Positions 52,734 to 62,242 of a stretch of 64,000 bases of DNA are shown here, in pieces. The position numbers and the translations under genes were made by a program. Below the pieces are notes generated by a model. It saw nothing but the letters and a program-made list of their open reading frames with translations, was not told the DNA's origin and did not search any database. Origin of the DNA: Bacillota bacterium (GTDB taxonomy: Bacteria > Bacillota > Clostridia > Acetivibrionales > JANLFN01). Each line of letters starts with the position of its first letter. The first letter of the stretch is position 1. The stretch is taken from positions 62,001 through 126,000 of the forward strand of contig JAEZTC010000010.1 in assembly GCA_023421675.1 (NCBI GenBank). The letters run 5' to 3'.

Positions 52734-54341
52734 TTATTCTGACAGCATATTGAACAAGTCCCAAATACCGTTCTTTGAAGACTTTATGGTTTCTTTATAA
52801 TATGCAAGTTCATTTGCAACAATTTCATCCAGGGCTTTTTGACCCATTATTTCTACAGGAGCAAGCTCATCTGTAAATACGTGTTTTGAAGCTGTAATTT
52901 CTGACATGCTGTTTTTTACATATTCAGACACCTTTTTAAGAGAACTGCTGCTGTCAATTTTGCCGATATTCTCTATGAAATTGCTGCTCATGGAGGTGTC
53001 ATCCGAAGCAAAAACAATTGTATTAGTGCCGTTTTCTATGTCACATTTATAAACCTTTGACATCACACTTCTTACTGTTTCTTCAAGATAATTCGATATA
53101 TCGGTACTGCCCTTTGAACGGATATTTATATTCATAACCATTATTCCACCGGGATTAAGGTGGTCTTTAACATCCTTAAAAAATTCCTTTGTGGACATAT
53201 GGAAGGGTATTGTAATATCGTGGTAAGCATCAACCATTATGATGTCGTATTTCTTTGCATCATTGCTTGAAAGAAAGGTCCTGCCATCATTTACGTACAC
53301 CTTTGCTTCCTGATCCGATAACTCAAAATATTTTTTTGACAGGTCAACAATTTTTTGGTCTATTTCAACACCTTCGATGCTGCTGTTAGGAAAAAAGTGT
53401 TTTGTTTGCTTGGCATAAGTACCTGTTCCCATTCCAAGCACGAGCACATCAAACTTTTTGTTCTGATCTGTTGCTTTTGCAAAATATGGAGCCATTAATG
53501 CATAGTCATAATAAAAACCTGTCATTTCATGATTCTTTTTATAAATAGACTGTACTCCAAAGGCTACGTTTGTTGAAAGTATAACGGAATCCTTGTCCTC
53601 TGCAACCTGTAGATAGTTGTAGAGCGATTCATCCTCAACCACTATATTGTTTTTCCAGAAGGCATAAGAAGTGTTGAAAGGAATGAAACACAATGCAAGA
53701 ATTACTGCTGCTGTTATTGCTGTCCTGATTATCCGAATCTTGTTTCTGACTGAATAATAAAGAACAAGTAAGTTCAATATCAACGCGAATATAAGAAATG
53801 TCTTGCTTGTCCCGACAACAGGTATTGTAAGAAATGTTGGGATAAAAGTACCTATTATACTGCCGATAGTATTAAGTGCATATATCTTTCCTGTGGTTCT
53901 GCCAGCACTCTCCATATCGCTTACACCAAGCTTTACAAGTACAGGTGAAGCCATTCCCAATAAAACAAGAGGGAAAGAAAAAATTATGAGGCATGAGATT
54001 ATTGAACCAGCAACCAGAAGGTTGTTTGGAAGTACCCACATTAGGCCTACTACAGATCCAGCAATCACATATTTTGCGACAAGTGGTATTATGGCAATCC
54101 ATATACATGCAAACCATATCCTGGAATACAGCTTCCCGATATCGTTATACTTGTCTGCGAGCCTTCCGCCAAGTACATTCCCAAGACTTAGAGAAATCAT
54201 AATTAAACCTATGATAACAGTCCATACAATTTGTGATGTTCCGAAATATGGTGCGAGAAGCCTTGATGCACTTAATTCAACAGCCATTACAGACATGCCG
54301 CAGAAAAATGCAGTAAGATAAATTAAAAGGTTTTTCCTCAT
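52734..54341 (-). CDS. Membrane protein fused to spermidine synthase-like methyltransferase-fold domain
   Basis: 535 aa. The N-terminal ~235 residues carry six to seven helices and begin with VMAVELSASRLLAPYFGTSQ and GNVLGGRLADKY, the usual signature of 'fused MFS/spermidine synthase' proteins. The C-terminal domain (~250-480) has VLVLGMGTGTYAKQT (motif I), EGVEIDQKIVDL, NDGRTFL and YDIIMVDAYHD. Whether it makes a polyamine is unproven in this family. Convergent with the rhomboid gene, 2 bases away, with no terminator. Confidence 0.86.
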   Translation of the reverse strand: MRKNLLIYLTAFFCGMSVMAVELSASRLLAPYFGTSQIVWTVIIGLIMISLSLGNVLGGRLADKYNDIGKLYSRIWFACIWIAIIPLVAKYVIAGSVVGLMWVLPNNLLVAGSIISCLIIFSFPLVLLGMASPVLVKLGVSDMESAGRTTGKIYALNTIGSIIGTFIPTFLTIPVVGTSKTFLIFALILNLLVLYYSVRNKIRIIRTAITAAVILALCFIPFNTSYAFWKNNIVVEDESLYNYLQVAEDKDSVILSTNVAFGVQSIYKKNHEMTGFYYDYALMAPYFAKATDQNKKFDVLVLGMGTGTYAKQTKHFFPNSSIEGVEIDQKIVDLSKKYFELSDQEAKVYVNDGRTFLSSNDAKKYDIIMVDAYHDITIPFHMSTKEFFKDVKDHLNPGGIMVMNINIRSKGSTDISNYLEETVRSVMSKVYKCDIENGTNTIVFASDDTSMSSNFIENIGKIDSSSSLKKVSEYVKNSMSEITASKHVFTDELAPVEIMGQKALDEIVANELAYYKETIKSSKNGIWDLFNMLSE

Positions 54342-54510
54342 CTTATTTCTCCTGAATTATAATTTTGAAAGTAATACAAGCAACATATAATAGTTTATAA
54401 TAAAAAGTCTTTTTTGTGAAGTGAAGTTCAAGCTATGTAAATGTATACAGTTGTGGTAAAATGAAGACTAAGAATTTTTGACTGAATTTACGTTTGGGTG
54501 GTTATATTTT

Positions 54511-55068
54511 ATGGGTTCCTATATTATTTACATATCTGTAATAATTGTTTTTCTGGGTATAAGTATTTTCTTTATAAAAAAAGGAAAATCACAAAACGAT
54601 AGTAAAAATAGTAATAAGCCAATCGAATGCGGCTATATTAGTGTTTTTTTTGACGCTGGCAGGAATATTACAATAATTCCATATGTTAAGAACAATCTGG
54701 GTATAGGAAAAGCTATTTCTGAGCCTAGAATGCTTCAAAGCCCATATGAAGCCAATACTTTGGGCAGATTGGTCAGGACATCCATGGAGGCTTGCAATAA
54801 TGCTTTTCCAGGGACTGATGAAGAACTTATGGGAAAGCTAGGTTTTCGCAGATGGAATGACTTTTCAGAGGATAAGAAAAATATTTCCGTTCATTATGAT
54901 GAAAAGTACGGTATTGTAATGAATACTACCATTAGACTTAAAGACAGTTCATATCAGTTTCTGACAAGGGGGCCGGATATGATACTGGACAAGCATTCCT
55001 CCAATAATGAAATTGGAGAAGCTTTGATGTCACTTATGCCTAAGTGTCGATTAATTCCGGTAAAATAA
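54511..55068 (+). CDS. Membrane-anchored protein of unknown function, weakly CdiI-immunity-like (185 aa)
   Basis: From ATG 54511 after GGGTGG. One N-terminal helix (~3-22), then a soluble part with two similar halves: YISVFFDAGRNITIIPYVKN ... ANTLGRLVRTSMEAC, and NISVHYDEKYGIVMNTTIRL ... NNEIGEALMSLM. This 'SV-x-D-x5-I-P...LG-x2-v' layout recalls CdiI-type immunity proteins, but the match is by eye and no toxin is nearby. Family unassigned otherwise. Confidence 0.6.
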   Translation: MGSYIIYISVIIVFLGISIFFIKKGKSQNDSKNSNKPIECGYISVFFDAGRNITIIPYVKNNLGIGKAISEPRMLQSPYEANTLGRLVRTSMEACNNAFPGTDEELMGKLGFRRWNDFSEDKKNISVHYDEKYGIVMNTTIRLKDSSYQFLTRGPDMILDKHSSNNEIGEALMSLMPKCRLIPVK

Positions 55069-55173
55069 CAGGTTGACTTTAGATGCTTTGGTAAATAATA
55101 TTAAATGAATATTTGACTTAAACATAACCAATTAATATAATAATTTCTATGGGCATATATAGGAGGAAGGCAA

Positions 55174-55461
55174 ATGAAGATTACACAGGAAATTATTGAA
55201 CATATTGCAGATCTAGCAAGATTAAATCTTACAGATTCTGAAAAAGAAAAGCTTACACTTGAAATGGCCAATATTGTGGCTTATGTAGACAAGCTTAACG
55301 AGCTTGATACCAGCAGCGTTGAGCCTACATCACATGTAAAGCCCGTATATAATGTGTTCAGGGAAGATAAGGTTAAAGATTCATATGACAGGGAAATGAT
55401 ACTTGCAAATGCTCCATCCGCTGACGAAGGCTGTTTCAAAGTTCCAAGGGTGGTAGAGTAG
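55174..55461 (+). CDS. gatC: Asp-tRNA(Asn)/Glu-tRNA(Gln) amidotransferase subunit C
   Basis: 95 aa. HIADLARLNLTDSEKEKLTLEM, YVDKLNELDTSSVEPTSHV and FREDKVKDSYDR are conserved GatC segments. It stabilises GatA-GatB. The ATG follows GGAGGAAGG. First gene of gatCAB. Confidence 0.97.
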   Translation: MKITQEIIEHIADLARLNLTDSEKEKLTLEMANIVAYVDKLNELDTSSVEPTSHVKPVYNVFREDKVKDSYDREMILANAPSADEGCFKVPRVVE

Positions 55462-55473
55462 GAGGAATAAAAC

Positions 55474-56934
55474 GTGGAATTATATCAACTTACCGCTCAT
55501 GAACTGGGCGATTTATTAAAAAATAAAAAGGTAAGTGCTGTTGACATAACAAAGTCATACCTTGACAGGATTGAAAAGGTTGAAAGCAAGGTTGACAGCT
55601 ACCTTACAATTTGTCAGGAAGAAGCGCTAAATAAGGCTGAAGAAGTTCAGAAAAGGATTGACAGCGGTGAGGCCGCTTCGCCTCTTGCCGGGATTCCTAT
55701 GGCTATTAAAGACAATATATGTACGCAGGGAGTTAAAACTACCTGTGCATCAAAAATGCTGCATAATTTTGTTCCACCTTACAATGCAACAGTTATGAAT
55801 AAGCTGGAAAGTAATGATACAATAATGCTTGGGAAGCTTAACATGGATGAGTTTGCAATGGGTGGATCTACAGAGAATTCACATTTCAAACAGACTAAAA
55901 ACCCATGGGACATAGAAAGAGTTCCGGGAGGTTCAAGCGGCGGTGCGGCAGCAGCAGTTGCAGCAAATGAAGCGGTATTTACTCTGGGTTCCGATACGGG
56001 CGGATCAATAAGACAGCCTGCATCCTTCTGCGGAGTAGTAGGAATGAAGCCTACATACGGTTCGGTTTCAAGGTTCGGTCTGGTTGCATTTGCATCATCT
56101 CTTGATCAGATAGGACCTCTGACCAAGGACGTTACAGACTGTGCACTTGTACTTAATGCAATAACCGGTTACGATTCACTGGATACTACATCTTCAAATG
56201 TAGAGTATCCTGATTATACTAAGGCTCTTGTTAACAATATTAAAGGAATGAAAATAGGTATTCCTAAAGAATACATAGGCCAGGGATTAAATGAGGATGT
56301 TAAAGCAAGCACACTTAAGGCTATAGAAACTCTTAAAGAGCTTGGCGCTGAGTGTGAAGAATTTTCACTCCCCATTACAGAGTATGCAATTCCTGCATAT
56401 TACCTTATTGCCTGTGCTGAGGCAAGCTCAAACCTTGCAAGATACGATGGAATCAAATATGGCTATAGAGCCGAAAAATATTCGGATTTACTTGATCTGT
56501 ACAGGCAGACCAGAAGCGAAGCATTCGGACCTGAGGTTAAAAGGCGTATAATGCTGGGAACATATGCATTAAGCTCTGGATACTATGACGCATACTATAA
56601 GAAAGCACTTCAGGTTAGAACCCTAATTAAGAATGGTTTTGATCAGGCATTTGAAAAGTATGATCTTGTTTTAGGTCCTACAGCTCCGACAACTGCCTAC
56701 AAAATTGGTGAAAAGGTTGACGACCCGCTTGAAATGTACCTTGGAGACATATATACAGTATCAGTTAATATCGCAGGTCTGCCAGGCCTCGTTGTTCCTT
56801 GCGGATATGACAGCAGTAACCTTCCGATAGGTTTACAGCTAATTGGTAAAGCTTTTGATGAAAGCACGCTTTTAAGAGTAGGCTATACTTTCGAACAAAA
56901 TACCGATTATCATAAAAAACAACCTGAAATTTAA
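55474..56934 (+). CDS. gatA: Asp-tRNA(Asn)/Glu-tRNA(Gln) amidotransferase subunit A
   Basis: 486 aa from GTG 55474 after GGAGG. The amidase signature is [22 protein letters not shown] with the Ser-cisSer-Lys triad: Lys in PMAIKDNIC, Ser in [12 protein letters not shown]. It releases ammonia from glutamine for GatB. 12 bases after gatC. Confidence 0.98.
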   Translation: MELYQLTAHELGDLLKNKKVSAVDITKSYLDRIEKVESKVDSYLTICQEEALNKAEEVQKRIDSGEAASPLAGIPMAIKDNICTQGVKTTCASKMLHNFVPPYNATVMNKLESNDTIMLGKLNMDEFAMGGSTENSHFKQTKNPWDIERVPGGSSGGAAAAVAANEAVFTLGSDTGGSIRQPASFCGVVGMKPTYGSVSRFGLVAFASSLDQIGPLTKDVTDCALVLNAITGYDSLDTTSSNVEYPDYTKALVNNIKGMKIGIPKEYIGQGLNEDVKASTLKAIETLKELGAECEEFSLPITEYAIPAYYLIACAEASSNLARYDGIKYGYRAEKYSDLLDLYRQTRSEAFGPEVKRRIMLGTYALSSGYYDAYYKKALQVRTLIKNGFDQAFEKYDLVLGPTAPTTAYKIGEKVDDPLEMYLGDIYTVSVNIAGLPGLVVPCGYDSSNLPIGLQLIGKAFDESTLLRVGYTFEQNTDYHKKQPEI

Positions 56935-56968
56935 TAAACTGCTAGAAAAGCTTTTATATAAAACTAGT

Positions 56969-57023
56969 AAAAAGCGTCAGAAACGAGTAGTGCAAGGAAA
57001 ACGAGTCACGAAAACCGGAGCAT
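56969..57023. repeat. First, partial copy of the GTCAGAAACGAGTAGTGC element
   Basis: AAAAAGCGTCAGAAACGAGT ... GCAAGGAAAACGAGTCACG ... AAAACCGGAGCATGTACA is about 85% identical to the start of the element at 57078. The right half is missing here. Confidence 0.8.
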
Positions 57024-57077
57024 GTACAGCCTGGAATTATTACCGGAAGTATTTTTTTAAGAAATAAATAATTTTGC

Positions 57078-57200
57078 AAAAAAGTGTCAGAAACGAGTAG
57101 TGCAAGGAAAGCAAGGCACAAAAACCGGAGCATATATGGTATATGTGAGGATTTTTGCGACCGAAGCTTGACGCAGCAATACGATGTTTATCACACTTTT
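57078..57200. repeat. Hairpin-forming intergenic element with inverted ends (MITE/REP-like)
   Basis: The left end AAAAGTGTCAGAAACGAGTA is complementary, with several mismatches, to the right end (TACGATGTTTATCACACTTT). Inside, GCACAAAAACCGG pairs with the right-hand GGATTTTTGCG. The whole forms an imperfect ~120-nt stem-loop. It lies between gatA and gatB; the ribosome binding site of gatB follows it. No reading frame inside. Confidence 0.75.
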
Positions 57201-57216
57201 ATAATAAGAGGTGAAA

Positions 57217-58653
57217 ATGATGGACTATGAAATAGTAATAGGTTTGGAAGTTCATGCAGAGCTTGCAACCAAATCAAAAATATACTGCTCATGCAAAACC
57301 GAATTCGGAGGGGAGCCAAACACCCACTGCTGCCCTATATGTACAGGAATGCCGGGAGTTTTGCCTGTACTTAACGAAAAGGTTGTTGAGTATGCTGTAA
57401 GAGCTGGTCTTGCTACAAATTGTACAATTGCAGAATACAGCAAACAGGACAGGAAAAACTACTTCTACCCCGATCTGCCTAAGGCATATCAGGTTTCACA
57501 GTACGATCTTCCGCTTTGTAAGGAAGGTTATGTTGAAATAGATATAGAAGGAACAAAGAAAAAGATTGGAATTACAAGAATTCACATAGAAGAGGATGCA
57601 GGAAAGCTTATTCATGATGAGTGGGGAACAGGAACTCTGGTTGATTACAACAGGTGCGGTGTTCCGCTTATAGAAATTGTAAGCGAACCGGATATACGTT
57701 CCGCAGAAGAAGCAAGAGCATATGTTGAAAACCTTAGAGCAATTCTCCAGTATGTTGAGGTATCAGACTGCAAAATGCAGGAGGGTTCTTTAAGAGCTGA
57801 TGTAAACCTTTCGGTAAGGCCAAAGGGACAGGAAAAGTTCGGCACCAGGACTGAAATGAAGAATCTTAATTCCTTCAGGTCAATTGTGAGGGCTGTTGAA
57901 GCAGAAGCAAAAAGACAGATAAGCGAGATTGAATCAGGGGGAACCATATATCAGGAAACACGCCGCTGGGATGATGATAAGGGTATGAGCTATGCAATGA
58001 GAAGCAAGGAAGAAGCTCATGACTACAGATACTTCCCCGAACCCGATCTTGCACCTATAGTTTCGGACCGTGAGTGGATTGAAAAGATCAGAGCCTCGCT
58101 TCCAGAACTTCCTGAAGCCAGAAGAAGCAGGTATGTAAGTGAATTTGGCTTGCCTGAATATGACGCTCAGTTAATAACACAGTCAAAAGTCCTTTCAGAC
58201 TTTTTCGAAGAAGCTGTTTCAAAAAGCAGCAATCCAAAGCTGGTCAGTAACTGGATAATGGGCGATTTAATGAGAATTTTGAAGGACAAGGGTCTTGAAG
58301 TAGAACAGATACCTTTCCCGGCAGAGTACCTGGCAAGAATGATAAAGCTTATTGAAAGCGGAAAGATCAGCGGTACAATTGCAAAGAAGGTATTCGAAAA
58401 GATGTTTGAATCAGGAAAGGATCCCGAAACAATAGTTAAAGAGGAAGGCTTGGAAGTTGTAAGCGATGAAGGAGCTCTTGTAGGTATTGTTAAATCAATC
58501 CTTGAAAAGAATCCTCAGTCGGTGGAAGATTATAAAAACGGTAAGGAAAAGGCAATAGGTTTCCTTGTAGGCCAGGCCATGAAAGAGACAAAAGGCAAGG
58601 CGAATCCTCAGATTATAAATAAGATTCTTAAGGAAGAACTGGATAAGATGTAA
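57217..58653 (+). CDS. gatB: Asp-tRNA(Asn)/Glu-tRNA(Gln) amidotransferase subunit B
   Basis: 478 aa from ATG 57217 (or 57220) after [50 protein letters not shown] and [17 protein letters not shown] are GatB signatures; the C-terminal YqeY-like tail ends [14 protein letters not shown]. It activates and amidates mischarged tRNA. Unusually, ~280 bases with repeat elements separate it from gatA. Confidence 0.98.
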   Translation: MMDYEIVIGLEVHAELATKSKIYCSCKTEFGGEPNTHCCPICTGMPGVLPVLNEKVVEYAVRAGLATNCTIAEYSKQDRKNYFYPDLPKAYQVSQYDLPLCKEGYVEIDIEGTKKKIGITRIHIEEDAGKLIHDEWGTGTLVDYNRCGVPLIEIVSEPDIRSAEEARAYVENLRAILQYVEVSDCKMQEGSLRADVNLSVRPKGQEKFGTRTEMKNLNSFRSIVRAVEAEAKRQISEIESGGTIYQETRRWDDDKGMSYAMRSKEEAHDYRYFPEPDLAPIVSDREWIEKIRASLPELPEARRSRYVSEFGLPEYDAQLITQSKVLSDFFEEAVSKSSNPKLVSNWIMGDLMRILKDKGLEVEQIPFPAEYLARMIKLIESGKISGTIAKKVFEKMFESGKDPETIVKEEGLEVVSDEGALVGIVKSILEKNPQSVEDYKNGKEKAIGFLVGQAMKETKGKANPQIINKILKEELDKM

Positions 58654-58671
58654 GTCTTAAAAATCAGAATG

Positions 58672-58729
58672 AATGCCCCTTTTATAGTAAACGGTTGAAA
58701 AACTGCTTACTATGAAAGGGGCATTTTTA
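58672..58729 (+). terminator. Intrinsic terminator after gatB
   Basis: Stem AATGCCCCTTT...ATAGTAA paired with TTACTAT...AAAGGGGCATT with a 16-nt loop, followed by TTTT. Confidence 0.88.
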
Positions 58730-58730
58730 T

Positions 58731-58771
58731 TTTACAACTATTTTACAACTTGTATATAACTCATATATACG
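58731..58771 (+). promoter_or_regulatory. Direct-repeat operator (four 8-mers, 11-bp spacing) of the two-component operon
   Basis: TTTACAAC at 58731, TTTACAAC at 58742, TATATAAC at 58753 and TATATACG at 58764: each starts exactly 11 bp after the last. The opposite strand reads TGTAAA-N5-TGTAAA, which resembles WalR/PhoP-type boxes. A -10 TATAAT lies at 58777-58782, so the array occupies the -35 region, as for an activator or autoregulator. The same array occurs at 62109. Confidence 0.8.
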
Positions 58772-58776
58772 GTTTT

Positions 58777-58782
58777 TATAAT
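58777..58782 (+). promoter_or_regulatory. -10 box of the two-component operon
   Basis: TATAAT with no consensus -35; the operator array takes its place. The leader before the response regulator is about 125 bases. Confidence 0.5.
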
Positions 58783-58912
58783 ATTAAATCATTAATATGT
58801 CTGGGTTTATTATAAAAAACAATTTTATATCTTATTCTTTTATTTAGACCATATGTAAGTTATTATCTAAATATAGATATAAAAGTACCATAATTATGGG
58901 GGATTCTTTATA

Positions 58913-59563
58913 ATGGAAAAGATTCTTGTTGTAGAAGATGAAGAACCTATCTCTGATCTTATTGAGTTGAACTTAAGCATGGCTGGCTATGAAATAACTC
59001 AGGCCTTTGATGGAGAAGAGGGACTCAGATATATAAATAATGAGAACTTTGATTTAATACTTTTAGACATTTTGCTTCCTAAAATTGATGGCTATGAATT
59101 AATGAAACACGCGGTATCTAAAAAAACACCTGTCATTTTTCTTACAGCTAAGACTAGTCTTAAGGACAAAGTTTTCGGACTAAATAGCGGAGCTGATGAC
59201 TATATAACAAAACCCTTTGAAGGAAGCGAATTGGTTGCCCGTGTAAAATCTGTACTTAGAAGAGCCGGAAAAGAAGAAAAGTTGAAAACAATTGGAGATA
59301 TACAGATTTTTTATGACAGCAGAAAAGTTTTTGAATCTGGAGAAGAGATTGAACTAACGGCAAAAGAGTACGAATTACTTGAATATCTTGTGGAAAATGC
59401 TGGAATAGCCTTATCAAGGGAAAAGCTTCTTGAAAAGGTTTGGGATTACGACTTTTCAGGTAATACTCGGACTGTAGATATGCACATACAAAGGCTTAGA
59501 AGTAAACTTGATTCAATCAGAATTGATACTGTATATAAGATGGGCTACAGGCTGGAGGCATAA
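58913..59563 (+). CDS. OmpR/PhoB-family response regulator (second system)
   Basis: 216 aa. The receiver domain has acidic VVEDEEP, phospho-Asp in LILLDILLPKIDGYE and Lys in TKPFEGSELVARV. The winged helix carries ELTAKEYELLEYL and NTRTVDMHIQRLRSKL. It resembles the WalR/PhoP branch. ATG after GGGGGA. It probably binds the 11-bp repeats in its own promoter and upstream of the subtilase-like gene. The kinase starts 1 base after the stop. Confidence 0.95.
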   Translation: MEKILVVEDEEPISDLIELNLSMAGYEITQAFDGEEGLRYINNENFDLILLDILLPKIDGYELMKHAVSKKTPVIFLTAKTSLKDKVFGLNSGADDYITKPFEGSELVARVKSVLRRAGKEEKLKTIGDIQIFYDSRKVFESGEEIELTAKEYELLEYLVENAGIALSREKLLEKVWDYDFSGNTRTVDMHIQRLRSKLDSIRIDTVYKMGYRLEA

Positions 59564-59564
59564 T

Positions 59565-60950
59565 ATGAAACTCCGCTTAAAAATTTATTTGATGTGTTTG
59601 TTTTCATACATATTAGTGTTAGCAATTACTGGAATAATAATGATCGAGAAGGGCTACAGAGATGAATTATCCAAGGAAATTGGTCTTGCTTTAAAGGAAG
59701 AGGAAAGTATCACTTCATTTGCAAACGGATATATCTCTTTTAACGTACCATCTACCAGTGAAGAGGAGCTAGCTAACATTGTTTTAAATGGATTTAAAGA
59801 AAAAGATATTTGGATAGAGATATATAGCTCGAAAAAGAAATTGCTTATTTCTAATTTTTCATACAAGCAGAGTATTAGAAGAGATGAACTTGATAGGGCA
59901 CTGAAAGGTGAGCAGAACTATGTTTTAAGAAAAGATGGTGATGAAAAGTATTTATTTGTAACTGACACTTTTTCAAACGGTAGTTTACTTTGTTTAATTA
60001 AAAATGTATCCAAAATTGATAGAAATAGAACTTCGCAATATATGTTTTTTGCAAGGCTTGCGATTGCAGGTTTGATTCTTTTATCCTTAATTATACCGTT
60101 CATTAGCAGGTTTATAACGAATTCAATAATAAAGTTGACGAAATCAACAGAAATAATAGCTTCAGGAAATTACAGCAATAGGGTTGAGGTTTCGAGCAGA
60201 GATGAAATAGGTGTTTTGGCTTCTCGGTTTAATATAATGGCGGCAGAAATTGAAAGCAGGGTTTTTGAATTAGCTGATCAGGGGGACAAAAAGCAAAGGT
60301 TTATTGATAATCTGATTCATGAATTAAGGACACCGCTAACATCAATCATCGGCTACTCAGAGTTCCTCATGAATAATAATTGTGCAAGGGAAGTGACTTT
60401 TAAAGCATTATCCAATATCAATTCCGAAGGGAAAAGACTGCTGGAGGTTTCTGAAAAGCTTATGGGGCTTGTGCTGCTTAATAATCATGATTCTATTGAT
60501 TTAAAGGAGCAAAATGTAAGGTGCCTTCTTCAGGAAATTGCTGAGGATATGTACCCAAAACTTAAAAGTAAAGGAATCAATCTTATAATAGAGACAGACG
60601 ATATTACTATTTTAATAGACAGGGATTTGATTAAAAGTGTAGTTACCAACCTTATAGATAACGCTATAAAGGCTTCGAATGCAGGAAGCAAAATTACGAT
60701 TGGAGCAAAGGAATCAGAAGGAGATAAGTGCGTCTTTGTGATGGATGAGGGTAGAGGAATACCTGAAAGTGAAATTAATAAAGTAACCGAACCGTTTTAT
60801 ATGGTTGATAAGGCACGCTCCAGGAAATATGGTGGAGCTGGTCTTGGACTTGCCATTTGCAAGGAAATCATTGAGGCTCATGATGCCGAAATGAGAATTA
60901 AAAGTAGAGAAGGAAAAGGTACTGTTATAGATATTGTTTTTAATTATTGA
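59565..60950 (+). CDS. Sensor histidine kinase (second system)
   Basis: 461 aa from ATG 59565 after GGAGG; the in-frame ATG at 59508 lies inside the regulator gene. Two helices (~7-28 and ~165-185) flank a ~130-residue extracellular sensor. HAMP (~185-240) is followed by the phospho-acceptor His in LIHELRTPLTSIIGYSEFL, N box TNLIDNAIKAS, and lid EGRGIPESEIN / GAGLGLAIC. The sensor is not recognisable. The next gene, 38 bases on, encodes a membrane-anchored protein. Confidence 0.95.
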   Translation: MKLRLKIYLMCLFSYILVLAITGIIMIEKGYRDELSKEIGLALKEEESITSFANGYISFNVPSTSEEELANIVLNGFKEKDIWIEIYSSKKKLLISNFSYKQSIRRDELDRALKGEQNYVLRKDGDEKYLFVTDTFSNGSLLCLIKNVSKIDRNRTSQYMFFARLAIAGLILLSLIIPFISRFITNSIIKLTKSTEIIASGNYSNRVEVSSRDEIGVLASRFNIMAAEIESRVFELADQGDKKQRFIDNLIHELRTPLTSIIGYSEFLMNNNCAREVTFKALSNINSEGKRLLEVSEKLMGLVLLNNHDSIDLKEQNVRCLLQEIAEDMYPKLKSKGINLIIETDDITILIDRDLIKSVVTNLIDNAIKASNAGSKITIGAKESEGDKCVFVMDEGRGIPESEINKVTEPFYMVDKARSRKYGGAGLGLAICKEIIEAHDAEMRIKSREGKGTVIDIVFNY

Positions 60951-60988
60951 AAAAACTTAGTATTAAATAATAGGGAAGGATTGTTAGG

Positions 60989-61999
60989 ATGGAAAAAAGA
61001 GCAAGAAATTATTTGTTATTGATTGGCTTATCAATTTTTATAGTTTTAATGGTATGGATTTTGTCGCCGATAATAATTGGACAGCCTAAAAATAATACGG
61101 TTTATACTGTGAACGATAAAAATTCAGACAAAAGCAGTTTTGCAAAAAAGATTTCACAGTTAGATATTGATACTGCTACCTGGGATGACCTTGTAAAGTT
61201 ATTTGGTGAGCCTGAAAAATATATGTGGGGAGAAAACACATATACCAAGGAAAACCTGCCTGACTATTACACGATGAAGTATTCAGACAAATTCGAGGTA
61301 TTAATAGTTGAAGGTAAAATATTGGAATTGAGATTCTATAATCCAGCATACTCTTTTATGGATTCAATTTCAGTGGGGTCAAGATTTGATGATGTAAAAA
61401 AGGCATTAGGACAGCCGATTCCTGAAGAAAAGGCGATTCCAAATCAACAAATGAAGGAAGGCATACTTTATACATATAACTCCGAAATGGCAGATTTTAC
61501 CACTGGGGTTTTGAATTATACAATAAAGGGCAAAAGTATAAGTCTGGTTTTTCGCTGTTACAGTGTATTAGAAATGGATTTAAAAAGAAAAGACAGAGAC
61601 TTTATTCTTTCCAATTATAAAAGTAAAGATTCTCTAGGGAATACGCCTACTAGGTTAATTGATAAAACTGATTATCCATTTGTAAGTGATCCTGAAGTAG
61701 CGGGAGAATGGAAAAGCATTGACTTTGTTAAAGAAATAAATGATTTTAAACCTAACCATAAGAAGCTTGAGGAAAACAATAATAGGCTCAAAATAATTTT
61801 TGCCGAAACCGGAAAAACTGACAGACCTGCCTGGACATGGACTAAGGGAATGCTTTTGGACAATAGCCAGATAACTGCAAGCAAATATGAAATTAAAGAA
61901 ATTGATGGAACTCAATACATGTTTCTGCAATGGAAAAATGGAGATTATGTTTTTCAAGGTACAAAGCCTTGTTATTATGTATTAAAAAAAGTTGAATGA
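60989..61999 (+). CDS. Membrane-anchored protein with two BamE-like modules and a BlaR1-like C-terminal domain
   Basis: 336 aa. An N-terminal helix (~9-30) anchors it outside. Two related modules follow: TWDDLVKLFGEPEKYMWGEN (~63-82) and SVGSRFDDVKKALGQP (~133-148), as in small BamE/SmpA-like folds. The C-terminal ~100 residues (PFVSDPEVAGEWKSIDFV, TWTKGMLLD, ASKYEIKEIDGTQYMFLQW) resemble the C-terminal domain attached to BlaR1-type proteins. The modules recur in the subtilase-like protein downstream. Likely cofactor or sensor of the two-component system; not proven. Confidence 0.75.
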   Translation: MEKRARNYLLLIGLSIFIVLMVWILSPIIIGQPKNNTVYTVNDKNSDKSSFAKKISQLDIDTATWDDLVKLFGEPEKYMWGENTYTKENLPDYYTMKYSDKFEVLIVEGKILELRFYNPAYSFMDSISVGSRFDDVKKALGQPIPEEKAIPNQQMKEGILYTYNSEMADFTTGVLNYTIKGKSISLVFRCYSVLEMDLKRKDRDFILSNYKSKDSLGNTPTRLIDKTDYPFVSDPEVAGEWKSIDFVKEINDFKPNHKKLEENNNRLKIIFAETGKTDRPAWTWTKGMLLDNSQITASKYEIKEIDGTQYMFLQWKNGDYVFQGTKPCYYVLKKVE

Positions 62000-62026
62000 T
62001 GAATAAGAACTACTATAATACTTGCT

Positions 62027-62055
62027 AACAGCCTAAGATAACGGGCTGTTTTTTT
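62027..62055 (+). terminator. Intrinsic terminator after the anchored protein gene
   Basis: Stem AACAGCC / GGCTGTT with a 10-nt loop and a T run. It closes the two-component operon. Confidence 0.82.
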
Positions 62056-62108
62056 CTTGTATTTTGTTATTAAATTAAGAACCTGTAGTTCTTAGTATTA
62101 TCTAACAT

Positions 62109-62149
62109 TTTACAACAATTTTACAACTAGTATATAACTTGTATATATC
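62109..62149 (+). promoter_or_regulatory. Second copy of the direct-repeat operator, upstream of the subtilase-like gene
   Basis: TTTACAAC at 62109, TTTACAAC at 62120, TATATAAC at 62131 and TATATATC at 62142, spaced by exactly 11 bp, nearly identical to 58731-58771. A plausible -10 is TATTCT near 62157, the position equivalent to the first site within 2 bases. Confidence 0.8.
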
Positions 62150-62203
62150 GTCTTGCTATTCTTACATTATAAATACAATATGATGCGCAAAGGAGGATAG
62201 CCA

Positions 62204-62239
62204 GTGATATTAAAAACTTTTAAGATGATAAGGGGTTAG
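62204..62239 (+). CDS. Possible leader peptide (11 codons)
   Basis: GTG start with AGGAGG 7 bases upstream; reads MILKTFKMIRG and stops. Either a leader peptide or a relic. It ends 4 bases before the next small frame. Confidence 0.3.
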   Translation: MILKTFKMIRG

Positions 62240-62242
62240 ATA

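Noticed and set aside
53803..54321. 172-aa plus-strand frame in the spermidine synthase-like gene
   Set aside because: Antisense of hydrophobic helices, a common artefact.
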